Shown one piece after another: positions 1 to 8,885 of a stretch of 32,469 nt of DNA. The notes under the pieces were generated by a model. The model saw nothing but the letters and a program-made list of their open reading frames with translations. It had not been told where the DNA came from and did no database searches. The first letter of the stretch is position 1, and each line of letters opens with the position of its first letter. The translations under genes were made by a program, and so were the position numbers. This DNA comes from an uncultured Synergistaceae bacterium (GTDB lineage Bacteria > Synergistota > Synergistia > Synergistales > Dethiosulfovibrionaceae). Where the stretch lies: contig CABTYW010000016.1 of assembly GCA_902489135.1 (NCBI GenBank), positions 1 through 32,469 of the forward strand, in the 5' to 3' direction.

Positions 1-121
1 AGCCGGCCTGAGAAAGTATGTGGCTGATGGCCGCTGTCAGGGTCGTCTTGCCGTGGTCGATGTGTCCGATTGTCCCAATATTAAGGTGGGGTTTGGAACG
101 CTCAAATTTCTCTTTTGCCAT
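1..121 (-). CDS. tuf: Elongation factor Tu, N-terminal fragment (cut by window edge)
   Basis: The 40 visible residues begin MAKEKFERSKPHLNIGTIGH and continue through the P-loop HIDHGKTTL, the G1 motif of EF-Tu, which delivers aminoacyl-tRNA to the ribosome as a GTP complex. The ATG is preceded by a GGAGG ribosome-binding site about 10 bases upstream. It lies 35 bases downstream of fusA on the same strand, the standard end of the str operon (rpsL-rpsG-fusA-tuf). Isoleucine stands where most EF-Tu have valine in HVDHGKT, a conservative change. The rest of the gene lies beyond position 1. Confidence 0.95.
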   Translation of the reverse strand, partial: MAKEKFERSKPHLNIGTIGHIDHGKTTLTAAISHILSQAG

Positions 122-156
122 TATTTTTTCCTCCCTGGATTTTTATCCCGGAAATC

Positions 157-2262
157 TTATTTTTTGCCCTTGGTCTCATCGGCGCTGCCCGAAGGATTGA
201 GAATTGCCTCGGCAACGTTTCTGGGAACGGCGCTGTAATGATCGAACTGCATGGTGTAATTGGCACGACCCGAAGTTTTGCTTCTCAGGTCGGTGGCATA
301 ACCGAACATCTCTCCGAGGGGAACGAAGGCCTTGACGGCGCGGGCGTTGGCCCTCATTTCCATGCCTTCCACGTTGCCGCGGCGGGATGAAAGGTCACCC
401 ATAACGTCGCCGACATATTCCTCGGGCGTCACGACCTCGACGGCCATAATGGGTTCCATGAGAGTGGGTGTCGCCTTTCGCATGGCTTCCTTGAAAGCCA
501 TGGACGCGGCGATCTTGAAGGCCATTTCCGAGGAGTCCACTTCGTGGTAGCTTCCGTAAACCAGCTCGACCTTCACGCCGATCACGGGGAAGCCTCCCAA
601 CACACCGCTGCCCATGGCCTCTTCAAAGCCCTTCTGACAGGCGGGGATGAACTCGCGGGGGATCACGCCGCCCACGATGTCGTCTTCAAACACAAAGCCT
701 TCCTGTCCGTCGGGCAGAGGCTCCATGTTGATGACGCAGTCGCCGTACTGTCCGTGACCGCCGCTTTGCCGGACGAACTTGCCCTGAACGCGCTCAACGC
801 GCTGAGTGATGGCTTCGCGGTAAGCAACCTGAGGACGGCCCACTTTAACGTGAACGCCGAACTCGCGGCGCAGACGGTCAACGATGATGTCCAGATGAAG
901 CTCTCCCATGCCGGAAATGGTGGTTTGCCCCGTCTCTTCATTGTCCTTGACAACGAAGGTGGGATCCTCGTCGGACAGGGCCATAAGCCCTTTGGCCAGT
1001 TTGGCCTTGTCCTCAGTGGTCTCGGGCTCGACGGCCAGCGTAATGACCGGTGCGGGGAAGGTAAGGCTCTCAAGGACCACGGGATGAGCTTCGTCGCACA
1101 GCGTATCGCCCGTGCGGGTACTCTTGAGGCTTGGAAGGGCGACGATCATTCCGGCGCTGGCATCGTCAACGTCCACACGCTTGTTGGAATGCATCATCAG
1201 GATGCGGCCGATGCGCTCGCGCTTGCGGCTGGCGGGATTGTACAGCGTATCGCCGGTGTGGAGAACGCCGGAATAAAGACGGCAGAAGGTCAAACGCCCG
1301 ACAAAGGGATCGACGGCGACCTTAAAAGCCAGAGCGGCAACGGGCTCGTCAAGCTTGGGATGGCGCTCCACAGCTTTCGTTTCGTCGTCGGGGTCGGCGC
1401 CTTCCACGGGGGGCAGGTCGATGGGGCTGGGCAGGTAATCCACGACAGCGTCCAGCAGCGGCTGAATACCCTTGTTCTTGAAAGCGCTTCCGCAGAAGCA
1501 GGGGACAAACTTCAGTGCGATGGTCTGACGGCGGATAGCCGCTTTGATCTGCTCGACGGAAGGCTCTTTGCCGTCAAGGTAGAGGCCCATAATCTCGTCA
1601 TCGACATCGGCCAGCTGTTCAATGAGATGCTCACGGTACATCTTCGCGTCGTCAATGATGTCGGCGGGAATGTCGCGATGTTCGGGGTGAGCACCCATTT
1701 CATCGACATAAAAGAGCTCCTTCATCTCGAGCAGATCGATAACGCCCTGGAAGGAATCCTCGGCTCCGATGGGAAGAACCACGGGGACGGCGCGCGCGCC
1801 GAGGCGGTCATTAATCTGATCGACCACATTGAGGAAGTTGGCGCCCACGCGGTCCATCTTATTGATGAAGGCGATGCGCGGAACCTTGTACTTGTCGGCC
1901 TGCCGCCACACCGTTTCGGACTGGGGCTCCACGCCGCCAACGGCACAGAACACCGACACGGCGCCGTCAAGCACTCGCAGAGAACGCTCAACCTCCACGG
2001 TGAAATCCACGTGCCCGGGAGTATCAATAATATTGATAAAACAGTCTTTCCACTTGCAGGTAATGGCCGCCGAAGTAATAGTAATGCCGCGCTCGCGCTC
2101 CTGGGCCATCCAGTCCATGGTGGCGGTGCCGTCATGGGTTTCGCCGATCTTGTAATTCACGCCCGTATAGAACAGGATGCGCTCGGAAGTGGTCGTCTTA
2201 CCGGCGTCGATATGGGCGGCAATGCCGATATTGCGAATTTTCGTCAGGTCTTTAGTCAGCAT
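157..2262 (-). CDS. fusA: Elongation factor G
   Basis: This 701-residue protein has the usual EF-G length. It is the GTPase that drives translocation of tRNA and mRNA on the ribosome. The G-domain motifs are visible: AHIDAGKTT (about residues 16-24), the switch region RERGITI, DTPGHVDF and NKMDRVGAN. Later domains II-V follow, with the typical C-terminal stretch around GRANYTMQFDHYSAVP. It begins with ATG, 25 bases after the end of rpsG and on the same strand, so it belongs to the str operon with rpsL, rpsG and tuf. The general EF-G versus mitochondrial-like EF-G2 question is settled in favour of canonical FusA by the str-operon context. Confidence 0.97.
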   Translation of the reverse strand: MLTKDLTKIRNIGIAAHIDAGKTTTSERILFYTGVNYKIGETHDGTATMDWMAQERERGITITSAAITCKWKDCFINIIDTPGHVDFTVEVERSLRVLDGAVSVFCAVGGVEPQSETVWRQADKYKVPRIAFINKMDRVGANFLNVVDQINDRLGARAVPVVLPIGAEDSFQGVIDLLEMKELFYVDEMGAHPEHRDIPADIIDDAKMYREHLIEQLADVDDEIMGLYLDGKEPSVEQIKAAIRRQTIALKFVPCFCGSAFKNKGIQPLLDAVVDYLPSPIDLPPVEGADPDDETKAVERHPKLDEPVAALAFKVAVDPFVGRLTFCRLYSGVLHTGDTLYNPASRKRERIGRILMMHSNKRVDVDDASAGMIVALPSLKSTRTGDTLCDEAHPVVLESLTFPAPVITLAVEPETTEDKAKLAKGLMALSDEDPTFVVKDNEETGQTTISGMGELHLDIIVDRLRREFGVHVKVGRPQVAYREAITQRVERVQGKFVRQSGGHGQYGDCVINMEPLPDGQEGFVFEDDIVGGVIPREFIPACQKGFEEAMGSGVLGGFPVIGVKVELVYGSYHEVDSSEMAFKIAASMAFKEAMRKATPTLMEPIMAVEVVTPEEYVGDVMGDLSSRRGNVEGMEMRANARAVKAFVPLGEMFGYATDLRSKTSGRANYTMQFDHYSAVPRNVAEAILNPSGSADETKGKK

Positions 2263-2287
2263 GGGACTTCACCAGAAAATCCACAGA

Positions 2288-2758
2288 TTACCAGCGGTAA
2301 TGAGCAAATGCTCTGTTGGCCTCAGCCATTTTGTGGGTGTCTTCGCGTTTTTTCACGGAGCTGCCCTCGTTATTGTAGGCGTCCATAAGTTCGCGGGCAA
2401 GGCGCTCGGCCATGGGGATACCTTTCTTGCCGCGGGCAAAGGAAATAATCCAACGAATCGCCAGAGCCTGGGCGCGCTCGGGAGCGACTTCCACAGGGAC
2501 CTGGTAGGTGGCGCCGCCCACGCGGCGTGAACGCACTTCAACGGCGGGCTTGACGTTCTCAAGGGCCTTCTCGAAGACGGCCATGGGCTCGGCCTTCAGC
2601 TTCTCCGACGCCATCTGGAGGGCGCCGTACATAATGCCTTCTGCAATGCTCTTCTTGCCGTCGAGCATCAGTGTGTTGATGAACTTGGTGATGACGGGAC
2701 TTCCATAGGTTGCATCAGCAAGGGTCTCGCGTTTTTTAATATGCCCTTTCCGCGGCAT
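2288..2758 (-). CDS. rpsG: 30S ribosomal protein S7
   Basis: The 156-residue protein starts MPRKGHIKKRETLADATYGS and matches S7 in length and sequence, including the segments VEVRSRRVGGATYQVP and the C-terminal NRAFAHYRW. S7 nucleates assembly of the 30S head and contacts mRNA and E-site tRNA. An AGGAGG sequence sits a few bases before the ATG. It lies between rpsL (24 bases upstream) and fusA (25 bases downstream), so the three are very likely co-transcribed. In other bacteria S7 can autoregulate the str operon by binding its mRNA; nothing in the short gaps here shows that directly. Confidence 0.97.
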   Translation of the reverse strand: MPRKGHIKKRETLADATYGSPVITKFINTLMLDGKKSIAEGIMYGALQMASEKLKAEPMAVFEKALENVKPAVEVRSRRVGGATYQVPVEVAPERAQALAIRWIISFARGKKGIPMAERLARELMDAYNNEGSSVKKREDTHKMAEANRAFAHYRW

Positions 2759-2782
2759 GAAATTTCCTCCTTAAAAATAAAA

Positions 2783-3154
2783 CTACTTGGGGCGACGAGC
2801 GCCGTATTTGGAACGGCTGCGCTTGCGATCAGCAACGCCGCCGCAGTCAAGACTTCCGCGCACAATGTGATAACGGACGCCGGGAAGGTCCTTGACACGC
2901 CCTCCGCGGACGAGGACCACCGAGTGCTCCTGCAGGTTGTGGCCGACGCCGGGAATGTAGGACGTAACCTCAATGCCGTTGGTAAGACGCACACGGGCCA
3001 CCTTGCGAAGAGCCGAGTTGGGTTTCTTGGGGGTCACCGTGTAAACACGGGTGCAGACTCCGCGGCGAACCGGAGAATTCTGCAGTGCGGGCGACGCCGA
3101 CTTGTAAGTGGAAGCCGTACGTCCTTTGCGCACAAGCTGATTGATTGTTGGCAC
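2783..3154 (-). CDS. rpsL: 30S ribosomal protein S12
   Basis: This 123-residue protein, first of the str operon, is S12, which helps monitor codon-anticodon pairing at the decoding centre. The conserved blocks TVTPKKPNSALRK and GHNLQEHSVVLVRGGRVKDL are intact. The lysines known to be mutated in streptomycin-resistant strains (in TPKKPN and GRVKDLPG) are wild type, so no resistance mutation is seen. The start codon is GTG, chosen because it begins the family-typical MPTINQLVRKG and follows a strong GGAGGAGG ribosome-binding site. It is preceded by a leader of roughly 285 nt and a good promoter. Confidence 0.97.
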   Translation of the reverse strand: MPTINQLVRKGRTASTYKSASPALQNSPVRRGVCTRVYTVTPKKPNSALRKVARVRLTNGIEVTSYIPGVGHNLQEHSVVLVRGGRVKDLPGVRYHIVRGSLDCGGVADRKRSRSKYGARRPK

Positions 3155-3440
3155 GTTATTTCCTCCTCCTGGAAAAATCTATAAAATTTTCCGAAGGCCT
3201 TCGGTCTTCGGCGGTCTTCCGCCCTTGATGTTACCGGTCCGGGATTGTCTGGAAAAGTTCCGCACGGGGAAGAAACCAGCCTCTCTCGAGAGCATTCGTT
3301 CTCAAGCCCCTCGGGCTCGAAACACGGCGGACTCGCGCCGTTCCGGGCCAGACGTACAGCTTCTCCGGAGGGATCGCACACGTCTGGTAACCCAGCGGTT
3401 CCCGATAAAAGGACACAGTTCACCCTCGCGCGAAAGACAC
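3155..3440 (-). promoter_or_regulatory. Long structured 5' leader of the str operon
   Basis: There is no convincing gene in this 286-base stretch between the predicted transcription start and rpsL. On the minus strand it holds several local hairpins. One is built from GAGCCC/GGGCTT around 3302-3318. One is GGCGG-AAGA-CCGCC near 3214-3228. A perfect 14-base palindrome, CCGAAGGCCTTCGG near 3190-3203, is followed by an A/T-rich run just before the rpsL ribosome-binding site. Short reading frames on both strands resemble no known protein. The leader is much longer than an mRNA needs for initiation, so attenuation or ribosomal-protein feedback is possible, but no known motif is recognised. Confidence 0.45.
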
Positions 3441-3446
3441 TCAGAA

Positions 3447-3475
3447 ATGATAGCAACGGGGCGTGTTAAAGTCAA
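3447..3475 (-). promoter_or_regulatory. Sigma-70-type promoter of rpsL-rpsG-fusA-tuf
   Basis: On the minus strand TTGACT (3475-3470) and TATCAT (3452-3447) are separated by exactly 17 bases. Each box matches the consensus at five of six positions. Predicted transcription starts near 3440. The -35 box lies at the centre of a 12-bp inverted repeat. Confidence 0.75.
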
Positions 3476-3490
3476 GTATTAACACGCCCC
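3458..3490. repeat. 12-bp perfect inverted repeat over the str promoter / after rpoC
   Basis: GGGGCGTGTTAA (3458-3469) is repeated in inverted form at 3479-3490 with a 9-base loop. It sits 68 bases after the rpoC stop codon, so as RNA it could be the rpoC terminator hairpin, although no run of U follows on the minus strand. As DNA it brackets the -35 box of the rpsL promoter and could be a repressor site. Both readings are possible. Confidence 0.6.
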
Positions 3491-3557
3491 GAAGCGAGCA
3501 AAAATTAAATGTTTTTGATTATTTAAAAGAACTTTACTGATTTCTATAGATTTTTAA

Positions 3558-6500
3558 TCATTCTTCCCGATTTTCTCCGGCCAGAGGTTCCTGCAATGCT
3601 CCTTCAGGATCGATCTCAGAGGAAGCCTCTTCGGGATCTTCCGTCTCTGGCGTATAGCGGCTGGTGACATTGACGCTCTGAAAGCGCTCAATGCCGGTTC
3701 CGGCGGGAATCAGGTGCCCGATGATGACGTTTTCCTTCAGTCCCATGAGATGGTCCACCTGGCTGCGCACCGCGGCTCCCGCAAGGATCTGAGCCGTCTG
3801 CTGGAAGGAGGCCGCGCTCAGGAAGCTTTCCGTTGCGAGGGCGGCCTTGGTAATGCCGTGAATGAACTTGCGGCAAATGGGCAGGACGCGCAGTTTGCGC
3901 ACGAAGGTCATGCGGCTGACCAAGACGACTTTTTCTTCCTGTGACGCTCCGGGGCGAAGGGTGAGCACCGGAACTCTGTTTTGCGAAAGCAGAGCGGCGT
4001 GTTCCTCCGTAAGCGTCGTGCCGGCGGCGATGTTTCCGTCGCCGAGGCTGATCTCGTTCAGGGTCACCTTGCCGGTGACGGCATTGGCCAACGTCTGCGC
4101 CAGGAAATTGTCGAGGCCGACAGGTTCTTCGCTGCCGTGAAGCATCATGGTTTTCACCGTTCCGTCGAGAATTGCGCGAATCACGGCGGCGTTGACGATT
4201 TTCGGCATATTGGCAAGCGGCACATTGTCGGCGTCGTAGGCCACTGTGAGCAGTTTTCCCCAGTAAACGCTGATCAGACGTTCCCGCAGGTAGTCCAGCA
4301 GGTTAATCTGCTGAACCGTCTTCCAAACTCTGATGCTCTCAACATCGTGACTGGAGAGCAGCTTCTCCGCAAGGTCGGCGGTGATCAGGTCGTCGCGGCG
4401 GGCGATAACGGTACCGTCGGCATCGACGACGTCCTTTGACAGATAGGCCACGTCGGCCAGCTTGCGAAGATGGGTCACATTGCGGTACAGATGAGGCTCG
4501 GAAGGGCCGGAGGTGATGTGCGCCAAATCCTGAAGGGTCATCTCGCAGGTCTCTGGAATGACGGTGCCGTCAGCGCAGGTAATAGGCACTACAGGACGGG
4601 CGCCCTTCAGTCGGGCACGGAAAGACGCTTCGCCGAGGATGACGGTGAGAGGCCCTGTTTCGTCCAGCGCGTTGAGCCGTGTCATGGACGTGCCGGGCTT
4701 CAGGAGCAGTTCCACCAGTTCCCGGTCGATGACGGTCTTCTGGCGGGCGGTGATTTCCGGCGTGGGGTGCAATCCATCCTGGCTGACAAAGGTCTTGCCG
4801 CACAGGGCGGCGACGGCATCTTCAAGATTGCGGGCGTTTTCCTCGTTGAGCTGATCAATTTCCTTCTGCACGTCGGAAGCCCAGACCAGATCGCCGGCCA
4901 CCAGTGACGTATCGCCTTCGTCGATGACTCGCAGGCGGTTGATGGGCGCCACTTTGCGCAGGATGACCTCGATGTGCTTGTTGTTGATGGAAACGCCCTG
5001 CGAGCGGTACACTTCCTGAATGCTGTCCACCAGATATTTCTGAACGGCTTCCTGTCCCTCCACTTCGAGGAGCTGCTGCGGGTCGATATTGCCCTCGGTC
5101 AGCTTGGTGCTGGCCTTGACTTCCTGACCTTCGTCAACAAGCAGGCCCTGTGAAAGGGGGATGCTGTAGGTGACTTTCTGCACCACGTCGCTGTCGCCCT
5201 GCGTGCCCGAGATGATGACTTTGCGCTTTCCTTCGAGCTCACGAATTTCGGCGACTTTGCCGTCAAGCCCCGCCAAAAAGGCCACTTTCTTGGGACGTCG
5301 GGCTTCGAAAAGCTGTTCAATGCGCGGAAGTCCCTGGGTGATGTCGTCGCCGGAAGTACGAACGCCGCCGGTGTGGAAGGTTCTCATGGTCAGCTGCGTG
5401 CCGGGCTCTCCGATGGACTGGGCGGCCACGACGCCGACGGCTTCCCCGATATTGACGAGTTTGCGGCTGGACAGATCCACGCCATAGCACTTCTGGCAGA
5501 TGCCGTAAGGCGACTCGCAGCTCAGAGGACTGCGAACCCAAAGGTAATCGCGAACCCTTTCAATTTCAAGGGCCTGCTCGGGCGAGATGAGGTCGTTTTT
5601 GCTGACGATGCGGCGCCCCGTCTCGGGATCATCCACGTCCTCAAGGGTGGTTCTGCCGGAAATGCGTTCGTGCAGCGGAATAACCACTTTGTCGTCGCTG
5701 GTCATGGGCTCGATTTTGATGCCCTTTTCGGTGTGGCAGTCCGCTTCGAGAACGATAATATCCTGAGCCACGTCAACCAGTCGGCGGGTCAGGTATCCCG
5801 ACTTGGCGGTGCGCAGAGCCGTATCGGCCAGTCCTTTTCTCGCTCCGTGAGTGGAAATGAAGTACTCCAGCATGTTCATGCCCTCGCGGAAGTTGGTGGT
5901 GATGGGATAGTCGATAATTCGTCCCGTAGGATCGGCCATAAGCCCGCGAATTCCCGCCATCTGCGCCAGCTGTCCTTTACTGCCTCGCGCCCCCGATGCG
6001 ATCATCATGCGAATGGGATTGGTGGGCTCCATATGGTGAATGATGGAGTCTCCGATGCGGTCGGCGGCGTCGGACCAGAGGGCTTCTTTCCTGCGCAGAT
6101 AATCATCTTCGGTGAGGATGCCCATTTCGTACTGGCCGTGAATTTTCGTGTCGGTATCCAGCGATTCTTTCACCAGTTGATCCTTCTCGGGAGGAATGAT
6201 GACCGCCTGCATCTGGAAGCTCAGGCCGCTGACACAGGCCCAGTGATACCCGAGGTTTTTAATGGAATCAAGGGTGTCCACCATCTCGACGCGCGTCAGA
6301 TAATCGTAAGCCCTGTCCAGCATGGAACTCAGGTCGGATTTGCCGATCTGGCAGTTTACAAATCGAAGGCGCGGGTTGAGGTGAAGGTTGAACAGAACAC
6401 GGCCGGGCGTCGTGATGAGCCATTTTCGGGTTTTGGGATCGAGGAAATCCCCGTCGCTCATGCCCTTGTCCACCAGAGGATGCCACTGAGAATTCCAGCG

Positions 6501-8714
6501 CAGATAGATGCGCGTGTTGACGTGGACGGCTTCGTGATCCAAAGCGGTCATGACGTCTTCGGGACTGTCATAATAGGTATTTTCGCCGGGGAGTCCCGGG
6601 CGCATGTTGGTGATGTAGTACAGTCCCAGCAGAATGTCCTGGGTGGGCGAAACGATGGGCTTGCCGCTGGCCGGCGACAGCAGATTGTTCGCCGCCAGCA
6701 TCAGCATGCGCGCTTCCGTCTGAGCCTCAATGGAAAGGGGCACGTGAACGGCCATCTGATCGCCGTCGAAGTCGGCATTGAAGGCCGTGCAGGCCATGGG
6801 GTGAAGTCTAATGGCCTTGCCCTCCATCAGGATGGGTTCGAAAGCCTGAATTCCAAGACGGTGCAGCGTCGGCGCACGGTTCAGCATGACGGGATGATCT
6901 TTGATGATCTCCTCCAGAATGCCCCAAATCTGCTCGTTGCCGCGCTCAATGAGGCGCTTGCCGTTTTTCACGTTGGTGGCAATGCCGCGCTCCACCATTT
7001 TCTGAATGACGAATGGCTTAAAAAGTTCAAGAGCCATCTGCTTGGGCAGGCCGCACTGATAGAGGCGGAGAAAGGGGCCGATGGCGATAACCGAACGGCC
7101 GGAATAGTCCACGCGCTTGCCCAGAAGGTTCTGGCGGAAGCGGCCTTTCTTTCCGCGGAGCAGATCGGTCAGGCTCTTGAGGGGGCGGTTGCCGGCGCCG
7201 AGAACGGCCTTGCCGACGCGTCCGTTGTCGATCAGGGCGTCAACCGACTCCTGAAGCATGCGTTTTTCGTTGCGGATAATGATTTCGGGGGCCTTCAGCT
7301 CTTTCAGCTTGCTCAGTCGATTGTTGCGGTTGATGACGCGGCGGTACAGGTCGTTGAGGTCGGAGGTGGCAAAGCGGCCTCCGTCAAGCTGCACCATGGG
7401 GCGCAAGTCCGGGGGAATGACAGGCAGCACTTCCAGCACCATGGACTGAGGCGCGCAGTCGCCCTTGCGAAAGTCCTCCACCACTTGCAGGCGCTTGACG
7501 ATCTTGCGGCGCTTCTGCCCCGTGGTCTCGGAAAGTTCTTCGCGCAGTTCCTGGGCAAGGTGATTGAGGTCCATGGCGCGGAGTTTTTCTCTCACGCCTT
7601 CGGCGCCGATTCCGGCTTTGAATTTGGGGTCGTAGGCGGAACACAGCCGCTCTTCGCTCTCGGTGACGATGTCGCAGTCCTCGAAGGGAGAATTGCCTTC
7701 GTCGATGACCAGATAGCAGGGATCCTCGACGATGACGCTCTCCAGCTGGGCGTTGAAGCGTTCGCCGTACTTCTCGCGGAACAGGTTGTACTCCGACGTT
7801 GAAAGGACTTGCCCCTTCTGGAAGGGAAGATAGGTGACGGCCGTAACGATGAAACTGTTCTGAGTGCCTGTCTTGCGGGGCTCGGCTTCCACCTGCGACG
7901 TCTCGCGGAGCTTGTTCAGGTCGGACTCGGAAATGTCGTCGCCGGGACGCCATGTCTGCATGCCGCCTTCTTCGCCGTTTTTAAAAGAGGCCGCGGCGTC
8001 TTCGGCGGTGAGAACTTCGGCGGCATCCCCCGCAACGCCGTCGATGGAAAGAATGCGGTAGGCGGGCTCGGCGGTAAAGGCCTCTCCGCCCCATTCGGAC
8101 TGATAGCGGCTCAGCTGATTGGCGCTGATGACATCGCCGACGGACAGAGGCACGTCGTCGGTGCCGGTAATGCGGTAGGCTTCTTCGGCTTTGAACTTGG
8201 GGTCGTAGTGGGCGTGAACTTTCATCTCCGACTCGGAGATGATGTCGTCCTTGGCCGCCAAATCGGATCGCTTGCCTTCGATGACCACTTTATAGGCCGC
8301 TTCGCGCTTGCGCAGCGGGGCGAAGTAGACGACGCGCTCCAGCATTTTGGTGGGTGTGCCCAGCAGCAGGCTCAGTCGGCTGGGAATGCCGCGCAGATAC
8401 CAGATATGCACCACCGGCGCGGCCAGCTCAATGTGGCCGAGGCGCTCGCGGCGCACGCGGTTGTCGGTCACTTCCACGCCGCAGCGGTCGCACACCACGC
8501 CTTTAAATTTCGGGCCGCTTTTCTTGTATTTTCCGCAGGCGCACTCGTAGCTTTTCGTGGGGCCGAAAATGCGCTCGCAGAACAAGCCGTCACGCTCCGG
8601 CCTCAGCGTTCGGTAGTTGATGGTTTCCGGTTTTTTCACCTCGCCGTGAGAAAGGGCGCGGATTTGTTCCGGCGTGGCAAGCCGCAGACGAATGCCGACG
8701 ATCTCTTTATTCAT
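3558..8714 (-). CDS. rpoC: RNA polymerase beta' subunit with two large lineage-specific inserts
   Basis: Beta' subunit of RNA polymerase, 1718 residues from the ATG of MNKEIVGIRL. A GTG four codons earlier is less likely because GGAG lies 11 bases before this ATG and would sit too close to the GTG. Visible landmarks are the N-terminal zinc cysteines (58, 60, 75 and 78), the catalytic NADFDGD near residue 645, the second zinc site (Cys near 990 and CESPYGICQKC near 1065), and the C-terminal SFLSAASFQQTAQIL. The protein is far longer than the roughly 1200 residues of Bacillus and close to the very long Thermotoga subunit. Two inserts explain this. One, at about residues 145-361, is made of repeated YRI/L-x-PGD-like units. 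The other, about 320 residues long (near 1290-1610), precedes GITKAALATESF. It is separated from rpoB by 171 bases that contain a terminator-like hairpin. Confidence 0.96.
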   Translation of the reverse strand: MNKEIVGIRLRLATPEQIRALSHGEVKKPETINYRTLRPERDGLFCERIFGPTKSYECACGKYKKSGPKFKGVVCDRCGVEVTDNRVRRERLGHIELAAPVVHIWYLRGIPSRLSLLLGTPTKMLERVVYFAPLRKREAAYKVVIEGKRSDLAAKDDIISESEMKVHAHYDPKFKAEEAYRITGTDDVPLSVGDVISANQLSRYQSEWGGEAFTAEPAYRILSIDGVAGDAAEVLTAEDAAASFKNGEEGGMQTWRPGDDISESDLNKLRETSQVEAEPRKTGTQNSFIVTAVTYLPFQKGQVLSTSEYNLFREKYGERFNAQLESVIVEDPCYLVIDEGNSPFEDCDIVTESEERLCSAYDPKFKAGIGAEGVREKLRAMDLNHLAQELREELSETTGQKRRKIVKRLQVVEDFRKGDCAPQSMVLEVLPVIPPDLRPMVQLDGGRFATSDLNDLYRRVINRNNRLSKLKELKAPEIIIRNEKRMLQESVDALIDNGRVGKAVLGAGNRPLKSLTDLLRGKKGRFRQNLLGKRVDYSGRSVIAIGPFLRLYQCGLPKQMALELFKPFVIQKMVERGIATNVKNGKRLIERGNEQIWGILEEIIKDHPVMLNRAPTLHRLGIQAFEPILMEGKAIRLHPMACTAFNADFDGDQMAVHVPLSIEAQTEARMLMLAANNLLSPASGKPIVSPTQDILLGLYYITNMRPGLPGENTYYDSPEDVMTALDHEAVHVNTRIYLRWNSQWHPLVDKGMSDGDFLDPKTRKWLITTPGRVLFNLHLNPRLRFVNCQIGKSDLSSMLDRAYDYLTRVEMVDTLDSIKNLGYHWACVSGLSFQMQAVIIPPEKDQLVKESLDTDTKIHGQYEMGILTEDDYLRRKEALWSDAADRIGDSIIHHMEPTNPIRMMIASGARGSKGQLAQMAGIRGLMADPTGRIIDYPITTNFREGMNMLEYFISTHGARKGLADTALRTAKSGYLTRRLVDVAQDIIVLEADCHTEKGIKIEPMTSDDKVVIPLHERISGRTTLEDVDDPETGRRIVSKNDLISPEQALEIERVRDYLWVRSPLSCESPYGICQKCYGVDLSSRKLVNIGEAVGVVAAQSIGEPGTQLTMRTFHTGGVRTSGDDITQGLPRIEQLFEARRPKKVAFLAGLDGKVAEIRELEGKRKVIISGTQGDSDVVQKVTYSIPLSQGLLVDEGQEVKASTKLTEGNIDPQQLLEVEGQEAVQKYLVDSIQEVYRSQGVSINNKHIEVILRKVAPINRLRVIDEGDTSLVAGDLVWASDVQKEIDQLNEENARNLEDAVAALCGKTFVSQDGLHPTPEITARQKTVIDRELVELLLKPGTSMTRLNALDETGPLTVILGEASFRARLKGARPVVPITCADGTVIPETCEMTLQDLAHITSGPSEPHLYRNVTHLRKLADVAYLSKDVVDADGTVIARRDDLITADLAEKLLSSHDVESIRVWKTVQQINLLDYLRERLISVYWGKLLTVAYDADNVPLANMPKIVNAAVIRAILDGTVKTMMLHGSEEPVGLDNFLAQTLANAVTGKVTLNEISLGDGNIAAGTTLTEEHAALLSQNRVPVLTLRPGASQEEKVVLVSRMTFVRKLRVLPICRKFIHGITKAALATESFLSAASFQQTAQILAGAAVRSQVDHLMGLKENVIIGHLIPAGTGIERFQSVNVTSRYTPETEDPEEASSEIDPEGALQEPLAGENREE

Positions 8715-8813
8715 AAGGAGAATCACTCCATTTCTTTAAAAAAGGAACAGGAATTTCTCATGTCCGTTGGCGATCAAAGGTCTCAATGTTTCCGCCGCTC
8801 TCGGGAGCCCCTC

Positions 8814-8860
8814 AAAAAGCGGGAGAAGCGGAGCCCCGGGGCTCCGAAGTTTTTCCCGCT
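8814..8860 (-). terminator. Terminator-like hairpin between rpoB and rpoC
   Basis: On the minus strand AGCGGGA pairs with TCCCGCT, and inside this GGAGCCCC pairs with GGGGCTCC. The stem is followed at once by TTTTT (A run at 8814-8818 on the plus strand). This is the layout of an intrinsic terminator. It lies 26 bases after the rpoB stop and about 100 bases before rpoC, so it probably terminates only part of the transcripts. Confidence 0.7.
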
Positions 8861-8885
8861 TTCAGGCGCAGCCGTTCAGAAGCGG

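Noticed and set aside
544..2388. Long plus-strand reading frame of 614 codons
   Set aside because: It is the antisense shadow of fusA, whose protein is certain. Histidine/valine/glycine-rich translation and no ribosome-binding site.
3141..3482. Small protein gene in the rpsL leader
   Set aside because: Several overlapping short frames exist on both strands, but none has a ribosome-binding site or protein-like composition.
5373..7802. Plus-strand reading frame of 809 codons
   Set aside because: It is an antisense shadow of rpoC, caused by GC-rich third positions, and contains no recognisable domain.
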